This document shows, piece after piece, positions 52,380 to 61,828 of a DNA stretch of 64,000 nucleotides. Below the pieces are notes generated by a model. The model was not told the origin of the DNA. It searched no databases and saw nothing but the letters and a program-made list of their open reading frames with translations. The DNA is taken from the NCBI GenBank assembly GCA_963833195.1, contig CAWHXF010000027.1, positions 3,906,001 through 3,970,000 on the forward strand, written 5' to 3'. The position numbers and the translations under genes are program-made. How positions within the stretch are numbered: position 1 is the first letter of the stretch; the number at the start of each line of letters is the position of its first letter. The DNA is from Granulosicoccus sp963833195 (GTDB lineage: Bacteria > Pseudomonadota > Gammaproteobacteria > Granulosicoccales > Granulosicoccaceae).

Positions 52380-53855
52380 ATGGCCGACCCCTATGACGTG
52401 ATCGTGATCGGCGGCGGTCCCGCGGGATACGTCGCCGCGATTCGCGCCGCCCAGCTCGGCCTGAAGACCGCCTGCGTCGAGAAGTGGATCAACAAGCAGG
52501 ACAAGCCCGCGCTCGGCGGCACCTGCCTGAACGTCGGTTGCATCCCGTCGAAGGCGCTGCTGGAGGCCACCGAGCTCTACGACACCGCGCGCCACCAGTT
52601 CGCCGACATGGGCATCACCACCGGCGAGGTCGGGCTGGACGTGCCGAAGATGATCGCCAGGAAGGACGGCATCGTGCAGGAGCTCACGAGCGGCATCGGC
52701 ACCCTCTTCAAGGCGAACGGCATCGACTGGTTGCAGGGCGAGGGCAAGCTGCTCGGCGACAAGGTCGTGCGCGTGACCGCACGCGACGGCACCACCGAGG
52801 AGCACGCGGCGAAGCACGTCATCCTCGCCACGGGCTCCGTGCCCATCACGCTCAAGGCCACGCCGCTCGAGGGCGACGTGGTGGTCGACTCGGCGGGCGC
52901 GCTGGACTGGGAGGCCGTGCCGGGCTCGGTCTGCGTCATCGGCGCGGGCATCATCGGGCTGGAGCTCGGCAGCGTGTGGCGGCGCATGGGTAGCGAGGTG
53001 GTGCTGCTCGAGGCGCAGGACGCGTTCCTGCCCATGGTCGACAAGGCCATCGCGCGCGAGGCCAAGCGCACCTTCGAGAAGCAGGGCCTGGACATCCGGC
53101 TCGGCTCTCGCGTCATGGGCAGCAAGCTCGTCGCGGGCAAGGGCAAGGGCGCCGCCAAGCGCGTCGCGGTCACCTTCACCGACAGCGATGGCGAGCATAC
53201 CGAGACCTTCGACAAGCTCATCGTGGCGGTGGGCCGGCGCGCGTACACCGAAGGGGTGCTGTCGAAGGAGGCCGGTGTGGACCTCGACGAGCGCGGCCTC
53301 ATCCACGTCGACGACACCTGCGCCACCAACGTGCCCGGGGTCTACGCCATCGGCGACGTGGTGCGCGGCCCCATGCTCGCGCACAAGGGCTCGGAAGAGG
53401 GCGTCATGGTGGCCGAGCTCATCGCCGGAAAGCACGCAAGCGTCAACTACGACGTCATGCCCAACGTCATCTACACCCATCCCGAGGTCGCCTGGGTCGG
53501 TCGCACCGAGGAGGAGCTCAAGGCCGACGGCGTCGACTACCAGGTCGGCAGCTTCCCGTTCGCCGCCAGCGGCCGGGCGAAGGCCAAGGGTGACACCGGC
53601 GGGCTCGTGAAGGTGCTGCGCGACAAGTCCAACGACCGCCTGGTCGGGGCGCACCTGATCGGACCCAGCGCCTCGGAGCTGCTCGCCCAGTCCGTGCTGA
53701 CCATGGAGTTCGACGGCACCATCGAGGACATCGCGCACACCATCCACGCCCACCCCACGCTGTCCGAGGCGATGCACGAGGCGGCGCTCGGCGCCGACGG
53801 CCGCGCCATCCACATCGCGAACCGACGCGTCGGCAACCGAAAGGGCGCGAGCTGA
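52380..53855 (+). CDS. lpdA: Dihydrolipoyl dehydrogenase (E3)
   Basis: 491-residue flavoprotein that reoxidises the lipoyl groups of E2. The FAD motif VIVIGGGPAGYVAA is at residues 8-21, the redox disulfide C49/C54 in GGTCLNVGCIPSK, the NAD motif VIGAGIIGLELGSVWRRMG near 184, and the C-terminal His-Glu in HAHPTLSEAMHEAA. ATG at 52380 (an in-frame ATG at 52347 lies within the -10 box, so it cannot be used by that transcript). First gene of lpd-sucC-sucD. Confidence 0.96.
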   Translation: MADPYDVIVIGGGPAGYVAAIRAAQLGLKTACVEKWINKQDKPALGGTCLNVGCIPSKALLEATELYDTARHQFADMGITTGEVGLDVPKMIARKDGIVQELTSGIGTLFKANGIDWLQGEGKLLGDKVVRVTARDGTTEEHAAKHVILATGSVPITLKATPLEGDVVVDSAGALDWEAVPGSVCVIGAGIIGLELGSVWRRMGSEVVLLEAQDAFLPMVDKAIAREAKRTFEKQGLDIRLGSRVMGSKLVAGKGKGAAKRVAVTFTDSDGEHTETFDKLIVAVGRRAYTEGVLSKEAGVDLDERGLIHVDDTCATNVPGVYAIGDVVRGPMLAHKGSEEGVMVAELIAGKHASVNYDVMPNVIYTHPEVAWVGRTEEELKADGVDYQVGSFPFAASGRAKAKGDTGGLVKVLRDKSNDRLVGAHLIGPSASELLAQSVLTMEFDGTIEDIAHTIHAHPTLSEAMHEAALGADGRAIHIANRRVGNRKGAS

Positions 53856-53970
53856 TCGCGCCCCGCGCCCCGGCCGTCACCGGCCGCGGGCGCGGACACC
53901 TCGCGCTCCGCTCCGCTTCTCCCGAGGACGCGGCAATCGCCCGTTCTTCCCTTCACCCACGGGGATTCCC

Positions 53971-55138
53971 ATGAACCTTCACGAGTACCAGGCCAAGGCG
54001 CTGTTCGCGCGCTACGGCATGCCCGTCCCGAACAATCTCGTCGCCTCCACGCCGGCCGAGGCCCGCGAGGCCGCCGAGAAGCTCTCGACGAAGAAGGTCG
54101 TCGTGAAGGCGCAGGTGCACGCTGGCGGACGTGGCAAGGCCGGCGGCGTGAAGCTCGTCGACACCCCGCGCGAGGCCGAGGACTACGCCGAATCCATGCT
54201 CGGCACGAACCTCGTCACCTTCCAGACCGACGAGAAGGGGCAGCCCGTCAACACGGTGCTGGTCGAGGAGACCTGCGACATCGCCGACGAGCTCTACCTC
54301 GGCATGGTCATCGACCGCGCCAGCCGGCGCGTCGTCATCATGGCCTCGACCGAAGGCGGCATGGACATCGAGACCGTCGCGCACGACACGCCCGAGAAGA
54401 TCCTGAAGGCGGCCATCGACCCGCTCGTCGGCGTCATGCCCTACCAGTGCCGCGAGCTCGCGTTCGGGCTCGGGCTGAAGGGCGACCAGATCAAGCAGTT
54501 CTCGAAGCTGCTGACGGGGCTCGGCAAGTGCTTCGTGGAGCAGGACCTCGCGCTCGTGGAGATCAACCCGCTCGTGGTCACCGGCAGCGGGCGATCTCGT
54601 CTGCCTCGACGGCAAGATCAACATCGACGGCAACGCCATGTACCGGCACAAGGATCTTGCGGAGCTGCAGGACAAGAGCCAGGAGGACGAGCGCGAGCTG
54701 CGGGCATCGGAGTGGGACCTGAACTACGTGGCGCTCGAGGGCAACATCGGCTGCATGGTCAACGGGGCCGGGCTCGCCATGGCGACCATGGACATCATCA
54801 AGCTCAAGGGCGGCCAGCCCGCGAACTTCCTCGACGTCGGCGGCGGCGCCACCAAGGAGCGCGTGGCCGAGGCGCTCAAGATCATCCTGTCGGACCCCGA
54901 GGTGAAGGGCATCCTGATCAACATCTTCGGCGGCATCGTGCGCTGCGACATGATCGCCGACGGCATCATCGCCGCCGTCGGCGACGTCGGCATCGAGATC
55001 CCCGTCGTGGTGCGCCTCGAGGGCACGAAGGCCGCCGAGGGGCGCAAGCTCCTGGACGACAGCGGCCTGAACCTCGTGTCGGCCGCCGACCTCGGCGACG
55101 CCGCCGAGAAGATCGTCGCGACCGTCGCGGCCGCCTGA
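53971..55138 (+). CDS. sucC: Succinyl-CoA synthetase beta subunit (one-base frameshift)
   Basis: 388 residues once the frames are joined, the normal SucC length. The N-terminal part, MNLHEYQAKALFARYGMPVP through VEINPLVVTGSG, has the ATP-grasp fold; the rest runs from DLVCLDGKINIDGNAM to the C terminus in the +1 frame. A GGG run at 54589-54591 carries one extra G: removing it gives SGDLVCLDGK. Both halves are fully conserved, so this looks like a base-call error; if real, the cell would lack SucC. ATG at 53971 after a 115-base gap from lpd. Confidence 0.93.
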
Positions 55139-55167
55139 ATCGACCGGAACCACAGGAGCACACACCC

Positions 55168-56040
55168 ATGAGCGTACTGGTCGACAAGAACACGAAGGTC
55201 CTCTGCCAGGGCATCACCGGCAGCCAGGGCACCTTCCACACCGAACAGGCCATCGCCTACGGCACGAAGATGGTCGGCGGCGTCACCCCGGGCAAGGGTG
55301 GCACCACGCACCTCGACCTGCCCGTCTTCGACACGATGCGCCGCGCCGTCGACGAGACCGGTGCCGACGCGACGGTGATCTACGTGCCCGCGCCGTTCTG
55401 CAAGGACTCGATCCTGGAGGCCGCCGAGAGCGGCGTGCGTCTGATCGTGTGCATCACCGAAGGCATCCCCACCCTCGACATGCTCGACGTCAAGGTCGCC
55501 GTCGACATGCACGGCGTGCGCCTCATCGGCCCCAACTGCCCGGGCGTGATCACGCCGGGCGAGTGCAAGATCGGCATCATGCCCGGTGCCATCCACAACG
55601 CCGGCAAGGTCGGCATCGTGTCGCGCTCCGGCACGCTGACCTACGAGTGCGTGAAGCAGACGTCCGATCTCGGCTACGGTCAGAGCACCTGCATCGGCAT
55701 CGGCGGCGACCCCATCGCCGGCACCAACTTCGTCGACGCGCTGAAGCTCTTCAACGACGACCCGCAGACCGAGGCGATCCTCATGGTCGGCGAGATCGGT
55801 GGCACGGCCGAGGAAGAGGCGGCCGAGTTCATCAAGTCCAACGTCAGGAAGCCCGTGGCCGCCTACATCGCGGGCGTCACCGCGCCCCCCGGCAAGCGCA
55901 TGGGCCACGCCGGCGCCATCATCGCGGGCGGCAAGGGCACCGCGGACGACAAGTTCGCGGCGCTCGAGGCGGCCGGCGTCACGATCACGCGCTCGCCCGC
56001 GGAGCTGGGGTTGGCGGTGAAGCGGGCCACGGGCTGGTAG
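55168..56040 (+). CDS. sucD: Succinyl-CoA synthetase alpha subunit
   Basis: 290-residue subunit holding the phosphohistidine, H in RMGHAGAIIAGGKGTA near residue 248, and the CoA-binding GITGSQGTFHTEQAI at the start. AGGAG at 55154-55158 lies nine bases before the ATG. It forms the alpha2-beta2 or alpha-beta enzyme with SucC. A terminator follows 57 bases after the stop. Confidence 0.97.
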   Translation: MSVLVDKNTKVLCQGITGSQGTFHTEQAIAYGTKMVGGVTPGKGGTTHLDLPVFDTMRRAVDETGADATVIYVPAPFCKDSILEAAESGVRLIVCITEGIPTLDMLDVKVAVDMHGVRLIGPNCPGVITPGECKIGIMPGAIHNAGKVGIVSRSGTLTYECVKQTSDLGYGQSTCIGIGGDPIAGTNFVDALKLFNDDPQTEAILMVGEIGGTAEEEAAEFIKSNVRKPVAAYIAGVTAPPGKRMGHAGAIIAGGKGTADDKFAALEAAGVTITRSPAELGLAVKRATGW

Positions 56041-56097
56041 GGCCGTGGGGTCGGACCACGGCAAGTAACTGACCCCCAAGGAAATAGCTCCGGAAAT

Positions 56098-56129
56098 GGC
56101 CTCGATATCACGCTTATCGGGGCCTTTTT
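56098..56129 (+). terminator. Rho-independent terminator of lpd-sucCD
   Basis: GGCCTCGATA (56098-56107) pairs with TATCGGGGCC (56115-56124), with one T-G wobble, around a seven-base loop, followed by five Ts (56125-56129). This is the clearest intrinsic terminator in the window. Confidence 0.85.
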
Positions 56130-56163
56130 CGCGCGTTCAGAGCCACTTTGGCATCGACCCGCC

Positions 56164-56772
56164 GTGCTGATCTTTCTCGCGGCCGTGTTCTTCATGTTGA
56201 TCACGCCCGGCCCCGGCGTGCTGTCCACCGCGGGCGTAGGTGCGGCCTACGGGCGCGCCGCGGGGTACCGTTACGTGGCGGGATTGTGTCTCGGCACCAA
56301 CCTCGTGGCCCTCGCCGTCGTCACCGGCCTCGCGGCGCTGATGCTCGCGCAGCCCGTGCTGCGCGGCGTGCTCCTGGTCGCCTCGATGGGCTACCTGACC
56401 TACCTTGCGCTGCGGATCGGTTTCGCCGGAGCGACGGTGGCGTTCATCGGGCGACCGACCGCGCCCGGTGTGCTCGACGCGGTGGCGCTGCAGGCGATCA
56501 ATCCCAAGGCCTACGTCGTCAACACCGCCCTGTTCACCGGCTTCGGATTCGAGGGCATGTCGCTCGGCGCGGAGACCGCGTGGAAGTTCGCGCTGGTGAA
56601 TCTCGTGTGGATACCGATCCACCTGGCGTGGCTCGCCGCGGGCATCGCGCTACAGCGGCTGGAGCTGTCGCGCGAGCGGCAGCGCCTGGTGAATCTGGCC
56701 ATGGCGGGCTCGCTGCTGGGGGTCGTGGCCCTGGCGCTGGTGGCAGGACTACGTCAGCTCCCGCTCGGCTGA
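56164..56772 (+). CDS. LysE/RhtB-family amino-acid exporter
   Basis: 202-residue inner-membrane exporter with six hydrophobic segments. The family signature TPGPGVLSTAGVGAAYGRAAG is close to the N terminus (from residue 14) and QAINPKAYVVNTALF near residue 112. GTG at 56164, 35 bases after the terminator, so it has its own promoter. Probably exports an amino acid or related amine. Confidence 0.9.
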   Translation: MLIFLAAVFFMLITPGPGVLSTAGVGAAYGRAAGYRYVAGLCLGTNLVALAVVTGLAALMLAQPVLRGVLLVASMGYLTYLALRIGFAGATVAFIGRPTAPGVLDAVALQAINPKAYVVNTALFTGFGFEGMSLGAETAWKFALVNLVWIPIHLAWLAAGIALQRLELSRERQRLVNLAMAGSLLGVVALALVAGLRQLPLG

Positions 56773-57066
56773 CTCGAACGAGGTCGGACCGTCGCGGTGT
56801 CCTCGGCGGCATGCGCCTCGAGCAACGCTTGCGCCCGTTCGGCCTCTTCTTCGGACGCCTGATGGCAGACCACGACCGCGTGGCCGGCCCGCAGGGCATC
56901 CTCGACGATGGCCGCATGCTGCCCGGATGCCAAGCGAAAGGCCTTTCACGATCTCCGCCGTCGTGCGCACGATGCAACCCGGCAGGGCGTGGCCGCCCGT
57001 GACCCTGCCGAACGCGCGTTCGAGCTCGCCTCGAAGATCGTCTCCGGGACGCAGGCGCAAGGCCAT
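56754..57066 (-). pseudogene. Remnant with PPC/DUF296-like pieces
   Basis: On the minus strand an ATG at 57066 begins MALRLRPGDDLRGELERA, similar to the first strand and helix of PPC (DUF296) domains. It runs directly into GGHALPGCIVRTTAEIV, which in those domains comes about 80 residues later, so the middle appears deleted. A neighbouring frame then reads KAFRLASGQHAAIVEDALRA and ends at 56754, overlapping lysE. It is best read as a decayed gene fragment in the 389-base lysE-glgA gap, and weakly supported. Confidence 0.3.
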
Positions 57067-57161
57067 GAACCGGCTCGCGGCCGCGGACCACGCGATCGCG
57101 ACCGGCGTTGCGGATCGCCCTCGCGTGCCGTCCTCCACCTTGTCGCCTCGGGCCGTCGGGG

Positions 57162-58370
57162 TCATCCTTGCAGTGAGGCGTACAGGTCGCGGGTCTGGCG
57201 GGCGATGCTCGTCCAGCTGAAGCGCTCGACCGCGCGCGCCCGGCCGGCCTTGCCGAAGCGTTCGCGCTTCTCGGGGTCGGCCATCAGGCGATTCAGGTTG
57301 TGGGCGAGATCCTGGGCGTAGGCCTCTGGGTGCAACGGGGCGAACGGGCTTTGCTGTTGCTGTGCCACGGGCACGAGCAGGCCCGTCTCGTCGTGCACGA
57401 CGACTTCGGGAATGCCGCCGACCATCGAACCGACGACAGGCGTCTCGCAGGCCATCGCCTCGAGATTGATGATGCCGAACGGTTCGTAGATCGAGGGGCA
57501 GCAGAAGACCGCGGCACCGGAGTAGAGCTGGATGACGTCCGTCTTGTCGACCATCTGGTCGATCCAGTGGATGCCCTCGCGCCCCTTGCTCGCCTCGGCG
57601 ACGGCGCTCTCCATCTCGGCGGCGATCTCCCGGGTATCGGGGGCGCCGGCACACAGCACCACGTTGTAGCTCTCGTCCATGTGCCGGATGGCCTCGACGA
57701 GGTGGATGATGCCCTTCTGCCGCGTGATGCGTCCCACGAACAGCACGAAGGGCTTGTCGTCGGGCACGCCGTACTTCCTCATCGCGGGCGTCGGGTCGAC
57801 GGGCTGGTATTCCTCCGTATCGATGCCGTTGTAGATGACATGGACCTTCCCGGGCGCGACGTTGAAGTGCTTCAGGATGTCGCTCTTCGTGCCTTCGGAC
57901 ACCGCGATCACGGCGTCGGCCATCTCCAGCGCGGTCTTCTCCACCCAGCAGCTGAAGTCGTAGCCGCCGGCCAGCTGTTCGCGCTTCCAGGGTCGCAGCG
58001 GCTCGAGCGAATGAGCGGTCACGACGAGCGGAATGCCGTAGTCGAGCTTCGTCATGATGCCGGCCAGGTGCGTGTACCAGGTGTGGCAATGGACCACGTC
58101 GGCCTCGTTGCCGTCGGCGTTGTAGTCGATCGCGCGCTGCGAGCTGCCGAGGATCGAGTGCAGGAACTTCGGCGCCCCGAAGCCGCCGGTGTCCACCGGA
58201 TAGCCCTTCACCCGCAGGGGGTAGCCCGGTTCGTCCTGGTCGCCGAAGGCGCGCACGTCGACGTCGACGTCCGCCAACCGGGAGAGCTCGCGCGCGAGAT
58301 ACTCGACGTGCACCCCGGCCCCCCCGTAGTTGTAGGGCGGGTACTCGTTGGTGTAGATGAGTGCGTTCAC
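57162..58370 (-). CDS. glgA: GT4 glycogen synthase (Corynebacterium type)
   Basis: 402-residue glycosyltransferase with GT-B fold. The N-terminal MNALIYTNEYPPYNYGGAGVHV carries the Gly-rich loop of the acceptor domain; VHCHTWYTH, GRITRQKGI and EPFGIINLEAMACETPVV are the landmark nucleotide-sugar site and E-x7-E motifs. The form matches the GT4 GlgA/GlgM type found in actinobacteria and some proteobacteria rather than E. coli GT5 GlgA. GTG at 58370. It likely elongates glycogen or makes maltose-1-phosphate. Its frame is intact although the genes beyond it are not. Confidence 0.92.
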   Translation of the reverse strand: MNALIYTNEYPPYNYGGAGVHVEYLARELSRLADVDVDVRAFGDQDEPGYPLRVKGYPVDTGGFGAPKFLHSILGSSQRAIDYNADGNEADVVHCHTWYTHLAGIMTKLDYGIPLVVTAHSLEPLRPWKREQLAGGYDFSCWVEKTALEMADAVIAVSEGTKSDILKHFNVAPGKVHVIYNGIDTEEYQPVDPTPAMRKYGVPDDKPFVLFVGRITRQKGIIHLVEAIRHMDESYNVVLCAGAPDTREIAAEMESAVAEASKGREGIHWIDQMVDKTDVIQLYSGAAVFCCPSIYEPFGIINLEAMACETPVVGSMVGGIPEVVVHDETGLLVPVAQQQQSPFAPLHPEAYAQDLAHNLNRLMADPEKRERFGKAGRARAVERFSWTSIARQTRDLYASLQG

Positions 58371-59138
58371 GGCGGTCTCTCGTCGAGGAGGTGGGGATGC
58401 GGGCCTGCGACTCGCGGAGAGGGCGTGCTCCGGTCGCTCCGATCTACCGGCCGAGCTTCGGGTTCGAGAGGTCGCTCTGCTCCGGGCAGTGATCGGTGAC
58501 CATGGATCGCGTGGGCAGGTCGTCGTGCCCGAGCAGCGTGCGCGAGCGCCGGGGTGGAGGCGAACACCGATCTTCGATCTCGTCATCGACGGTGAGGACA
58601 TCCGGCTGCGGCCGCGTGGGAAGGCGGTCAGGGCGGTGCGGAAAGTGAAGGGCTGGCGCGGTCTCTGGCCGCGACGCCGGTCGGGTGCTGACCGACGCGG
58701 ACGTACGGGCGAGCTGCACGATGCCAAGGACCGGTGCGAGCCCCGAGCCACCGATACCAGCGTCGCGCGTCGCTGGCGCTCGACTTCTACGTCCCCGAGG
58801 CGCACGCGTCGGTCGATCCGCCGCCATGCGATCATCGTCCTGCGCTGGCCGGACACGCCGCCTTCGAGACGTTCTCGGTCTCACGAGGCGTGCCAGGTCG
58901 CGAGTGCGAGGGTTCGAGCCCGCCACGGCTGAGCATCCTCGAGCTGGCCGGGTCGCCGACCGGCGCTGGCTTCGGCGAGTGCAGCAGCAGGCGCTGATCG
59001 TCAGGTCTGGCCGGGCTCGACGGTCGATGCGGCGGTGCGGTCTCGCTGAACGCGTTCCGATGGCCGACGCCGCTCGGGCGCCAGCACGGTGCAGGGTCCG
59101 GCTGATCCGCGGGACGGACGGTGAGCGTCGGTCGACCC
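58371..59138. other. 768-base stretch with no supportable gene
   Basis: All six frames were read; none gives a recognisable protein. The longest (58444-58926 on minus, 58357-58932 on plus) are Arg/Pro-rich compositional frames. A T-arm-like GGTTCGAGCC occurs at 58911-58920 but no cloverleaf can be built around it. Given the indels next to it, a broken gene may be hidden here. Confidence 0.5.
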
Positions 59139-59816
59139 CTACGCGCGGCTCCGAGCCAGGCTCGACGCCGGGTCGGGTAGCTCGTCCTTGCTGCCCGCTC
59201 CAGCGCCCGGCCGAGCGCGTCGAACGCCTCGACCGTCGCCGCCTTTCGCTCCGGCGAGATGTGGAACACCTGCGGGCTCGGGTGGAAGGCGCGGATGATG
59301 GACGCCCCGGCAGCCGTTCGACGAGCGCCGACTCCGACGCGCTGCGCCTTCCTGCCGATCAGCACGACATGTTCGAGCGCGGGCAAGCAGATCGAGCGAG
59401 CGCGCCGAGCCACGGGCGCGCCTCCTCGATGTCGCGCGGCGTGACGGGGCGCACGCGCGTGCCGCTTCCCGACGTACCACGGCACGACGTTCCACAGCAG
59501 CACGTCGGCGCGCTCGATGCCGGCGCCCGCGAGCAACGCCTGCAGGTTCCTCGCCGTCGGGTTCGGCGTATCGGCCGAGACGAAGCCGGTGGAGACCGAG
59601 CGCGGACCCGGCGCCTCGAGCAGCAGCAGCGCCCGCGCCCTCGTGCCGCCGTCCGCGGGATCGGCGTCCGGGACGGCGTCGCCGGGTCGCGCGGCGCGGA
59701 TCTTCCGAACGAGCGCCGCAATCGGCGCGACGTGCGGCGCCGACAGCGCATCCGCGCCGCCGCGCGAGCTCGGCCGGATCGGCGAGCGGGTCGTTCCCCT
59801 GCCCGGTCGTCGCCAT
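59139..59816 (-). pseudogene. Uracil-DNA glycosylase superfamily gene, multiply frameshifted
   Basis: The ATG at 59816 starts MATTGQGNDPLADPAELARR. Joining frames gives GDAVPDADPADGGTRA, LLLLEAPGPRSVSTGFVSAD, TPNPTARNLQALLAGAGIE, RADVLLWNVVPWYVG, PALEHVVLIGRKAQRV and RAFHPSPQVFHIS. The EAPGP loop, N-V-V-P-W-Y and H-P-S-P motifs identify the family-4/5-like uracil-DNA glycosylase superfamily. At least four single-base indels break it. It follows the truncated SDR on the same strand, 20 bases away. Confidence 0.75.
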
Positions 59817-59836
59817 CGGTCGCCGTCCTAGTGGTC

Positions 59837-60037
59837 CTAGCCGACCGTCGCGTCGACGACGCTCATCCCGGTGCCGCCGATCGACTCGGCGACGCGTCGC
59901 GCGCCGGCGTCGTCGACGTCCGTCACCACCCCGTCGGCGCCTTCGGCGGCGAAGGTGCGCGAGATCGCTTCTCCGATGCCACGAGCCGCGCCCGTGACGA
60001 CGCAGCGCTTGCCCGCGAGCCTCTCGCGGGAGCTCAC
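59837..60037 (-). pseudogene. N-terminal fragment of an SDR oxidoreductase
   Basis: 66-residue open frame from GTG 60037 (overlapping the VOC-protein stop) that reads RLAGKRCVVTGAARGIGEAI then TDVDDAGARRVAESIGG, the cofactor half of an SDR with TGxxxGIG. It stops at 59837 where about 180 more residues with the catalytic Tyr/Lys are expected. The frame is otherwise clean, so a deletion rather than an indel removed the rest. Confidence 0.7.
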
Positions 60038-60651
60038 ACCGGATCCGCGTCCAGGTCGGTGACGCCGTCCCGGTCCTCGGCGGGCGGCGCCATCTCGCCG
60101 CCCGGCCGCCACACGTCGAGCCCGGCGTCCTCGTACGCGCGAATGCCCGTCGGGTAGCTCACGAGCTGCAGCTGCTGGCCCCACGGTGCGAGGAAGTGCA
60201 CCCACGCGAGCCCCGCGCTCGGCCCCTCGACCACGCGCTTCGGTTCCCCGAGCACGATGAGCTGATGCGCGCGCAGGGACTCCACCCCGGCGTCGATGTC
60301 GTCGACGTAGAACGCCAGGTGCGCACCGCCGACGGCGCTCTGCACGGGCGGCCGGCGCGCGGCGAGGTCCTCGGCCGCGCTGCCGCCGTCGTGCTCGTAC
60401 TCGAAGAGCTCGAGCGTCGGACCGTCGCGATGCGCAGCACCACGATGCGCGGAATGACGGCGCGCGCGTCGACGCCGAGGTTCACCGCCATCCAGTTGTC
60501 GTCGGCGCGGAACGGGCCGTGCTCGTACAGCACGCCGGCGCCCAGCACGGTGACGAAGAAGTCGACGGCCTGGGTCGAGATCCGGCACCGTGAGGCCGAC
60601 GCGCTCCATGCCGCGCAGGCCGGCTACCGGGGCGGGTGCTTCGGAGGACAT
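60034..60651 (-). pseudogene. VOC (glyoxalase/bleomycin-resistance-like) protein, frameshifted
   Basis: ATG at 60651. Joined frames give GMERVGLTVPDLD, QAVDFFVTVLGAGVLYE, DDNWMAVNLGVDARAVIPR, GPTLELFEYEHDGG, and GGAHLAFYVDDIDAGVESL with SAGLAWVHFLAPWGQQLQ. Two one-base indels, which compensate each other, displace about 60 codons. The HLAFYV and final ELFEY metal positions fit the VOC fold. The stop overlaps the SDR fragment by four bases. Confidence 0.75.
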
Positions 60652-60760
60652 GGGCACGGCTCGTGTCGAGGGCGGGCGACAATAACGCAGGCGGGCGGCG
60701 CCGCGCGCGCCGTCGGGCTACGCTTCGCCCGCATCCCCGTTGCTCCGACAGCCCTCGAGA

Positions 60761-61825
60761 ATGCGGCTGCACAGCGTCGTCGCGTTGCCCGACGTGTCTC
60801 GCGATCCTGCTCTGGTGCACCGGTTGCGCGTCACTGCCCGAGGGCGCGACCGAAGGCGGGGAGATCAGGGCAGTCGGCGAGATCGGCGAGCGCGTGGGCG
60901 CAGCGCCTGGACGCCGAGCGCGAACGCGTGGACGCCTTTCCGGACCTGCCGGACGCCGGCGGGCGTGACGGCGAGGGACGGCGCGAACCGGGCGTGGCGA
61001 CGCAGGCGCCCCGGCGCGGCTGTCCGAGCGCGCCGCGATGGAGCGCCGGGAGGCCTTCAACCCCTACGTGCTGACCGCCCACCGTCAGAACTTCATCCTC
61101 CCGTTCTACGCCAGCACCGACCTGAACGAGGACGTCTACGAGGATACCGGCGCGGGCTACGACGGCGACCTGCAACCGGTGGAGCTGCGCTTCCAGCTCA
61201 GCCTGAAGGCGCAGCTGAACGGCGAGGACCTGATGCTCGAGGACGATTCGCTGTCGTTCGGCCTGACGCTGGAAGCGTGGTGGCAGGTCTACAACACGAC
61301 GCTGTCGCGCCCGTTCCGCGAGACGAACTACACGCCCGAGCTGTTCTACCTGAAGCCGCTGCTGTGGGGCCCGTTCGGCGGCGCCACCTCGTTCACGCTC
61401 GGCATCTCGCACCAGTCGAACGGGCAGGGCGGCGAGCTGTCGCGAAGCTGGAACCGGATCTACACGGCGCTCATCTACGAGAACGGCGACTTCGTGGCAC
61501 GGCTGCGCCCGTGGTACCGCATTCCGGAGGACGAGAAGGACTTTCCCGGCGACCCGCGCGGCGACGACAACCCCGACATCCTGGACTTCATGGGCCACGG
61601 CGACCTGTCGTTGTACCTGAAGCACGACACGAAGGAGTACGCCGCGCTCATGCGACTGAACACTTCCACCGGCAAGGGCGCGATGCGCCTGGATACACCT
61701 TCCCGCTCAACAAGCGCTTCCGGGGCCTGGTCGAATACTTCGCGGGCTACGGCGATTCGCTCATCGACTACGACCACTTCCAGCAACGGCTCGGCGTCGG
61801 CGTCGCGCTGACGGATCTGCTGTAG
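60761..61825 (+). pseudogene. pldA: Outer membrane phospholipase A (OMPLA), frameshifted
   Basis: The barrel part is clear and in one frame from 61038: FNPYVLTAHRQNFILPFY, then GISHQSNGQGGELSRSWNRI with the catalytic His-Ser and Asn-region typical of OMPLA, to KEYAALMRLNT. The end shifts frame near 61690 and continues TFPLNKRFRGLVEYFAGYG to the stop at 61825. Upstream, signal-like LAILLWCTGCASLPEG and EERVDAF-type pieces lie in two other frames between 60761 and 61038. At least four indels. It would hydrolyse phospholipids in the outer membrane. Confidence 0.82.
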
Positions 61826-61828
61826 CGC

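Noticed and set aside
58890..58935. tRNA-like T-arm (GGTTCGAGCC) in the gene-poor stretch after glgA
   Set aside because: No acceptor, D or anticodon stem can be paired around it, and the T-stem itself has two mismatches.
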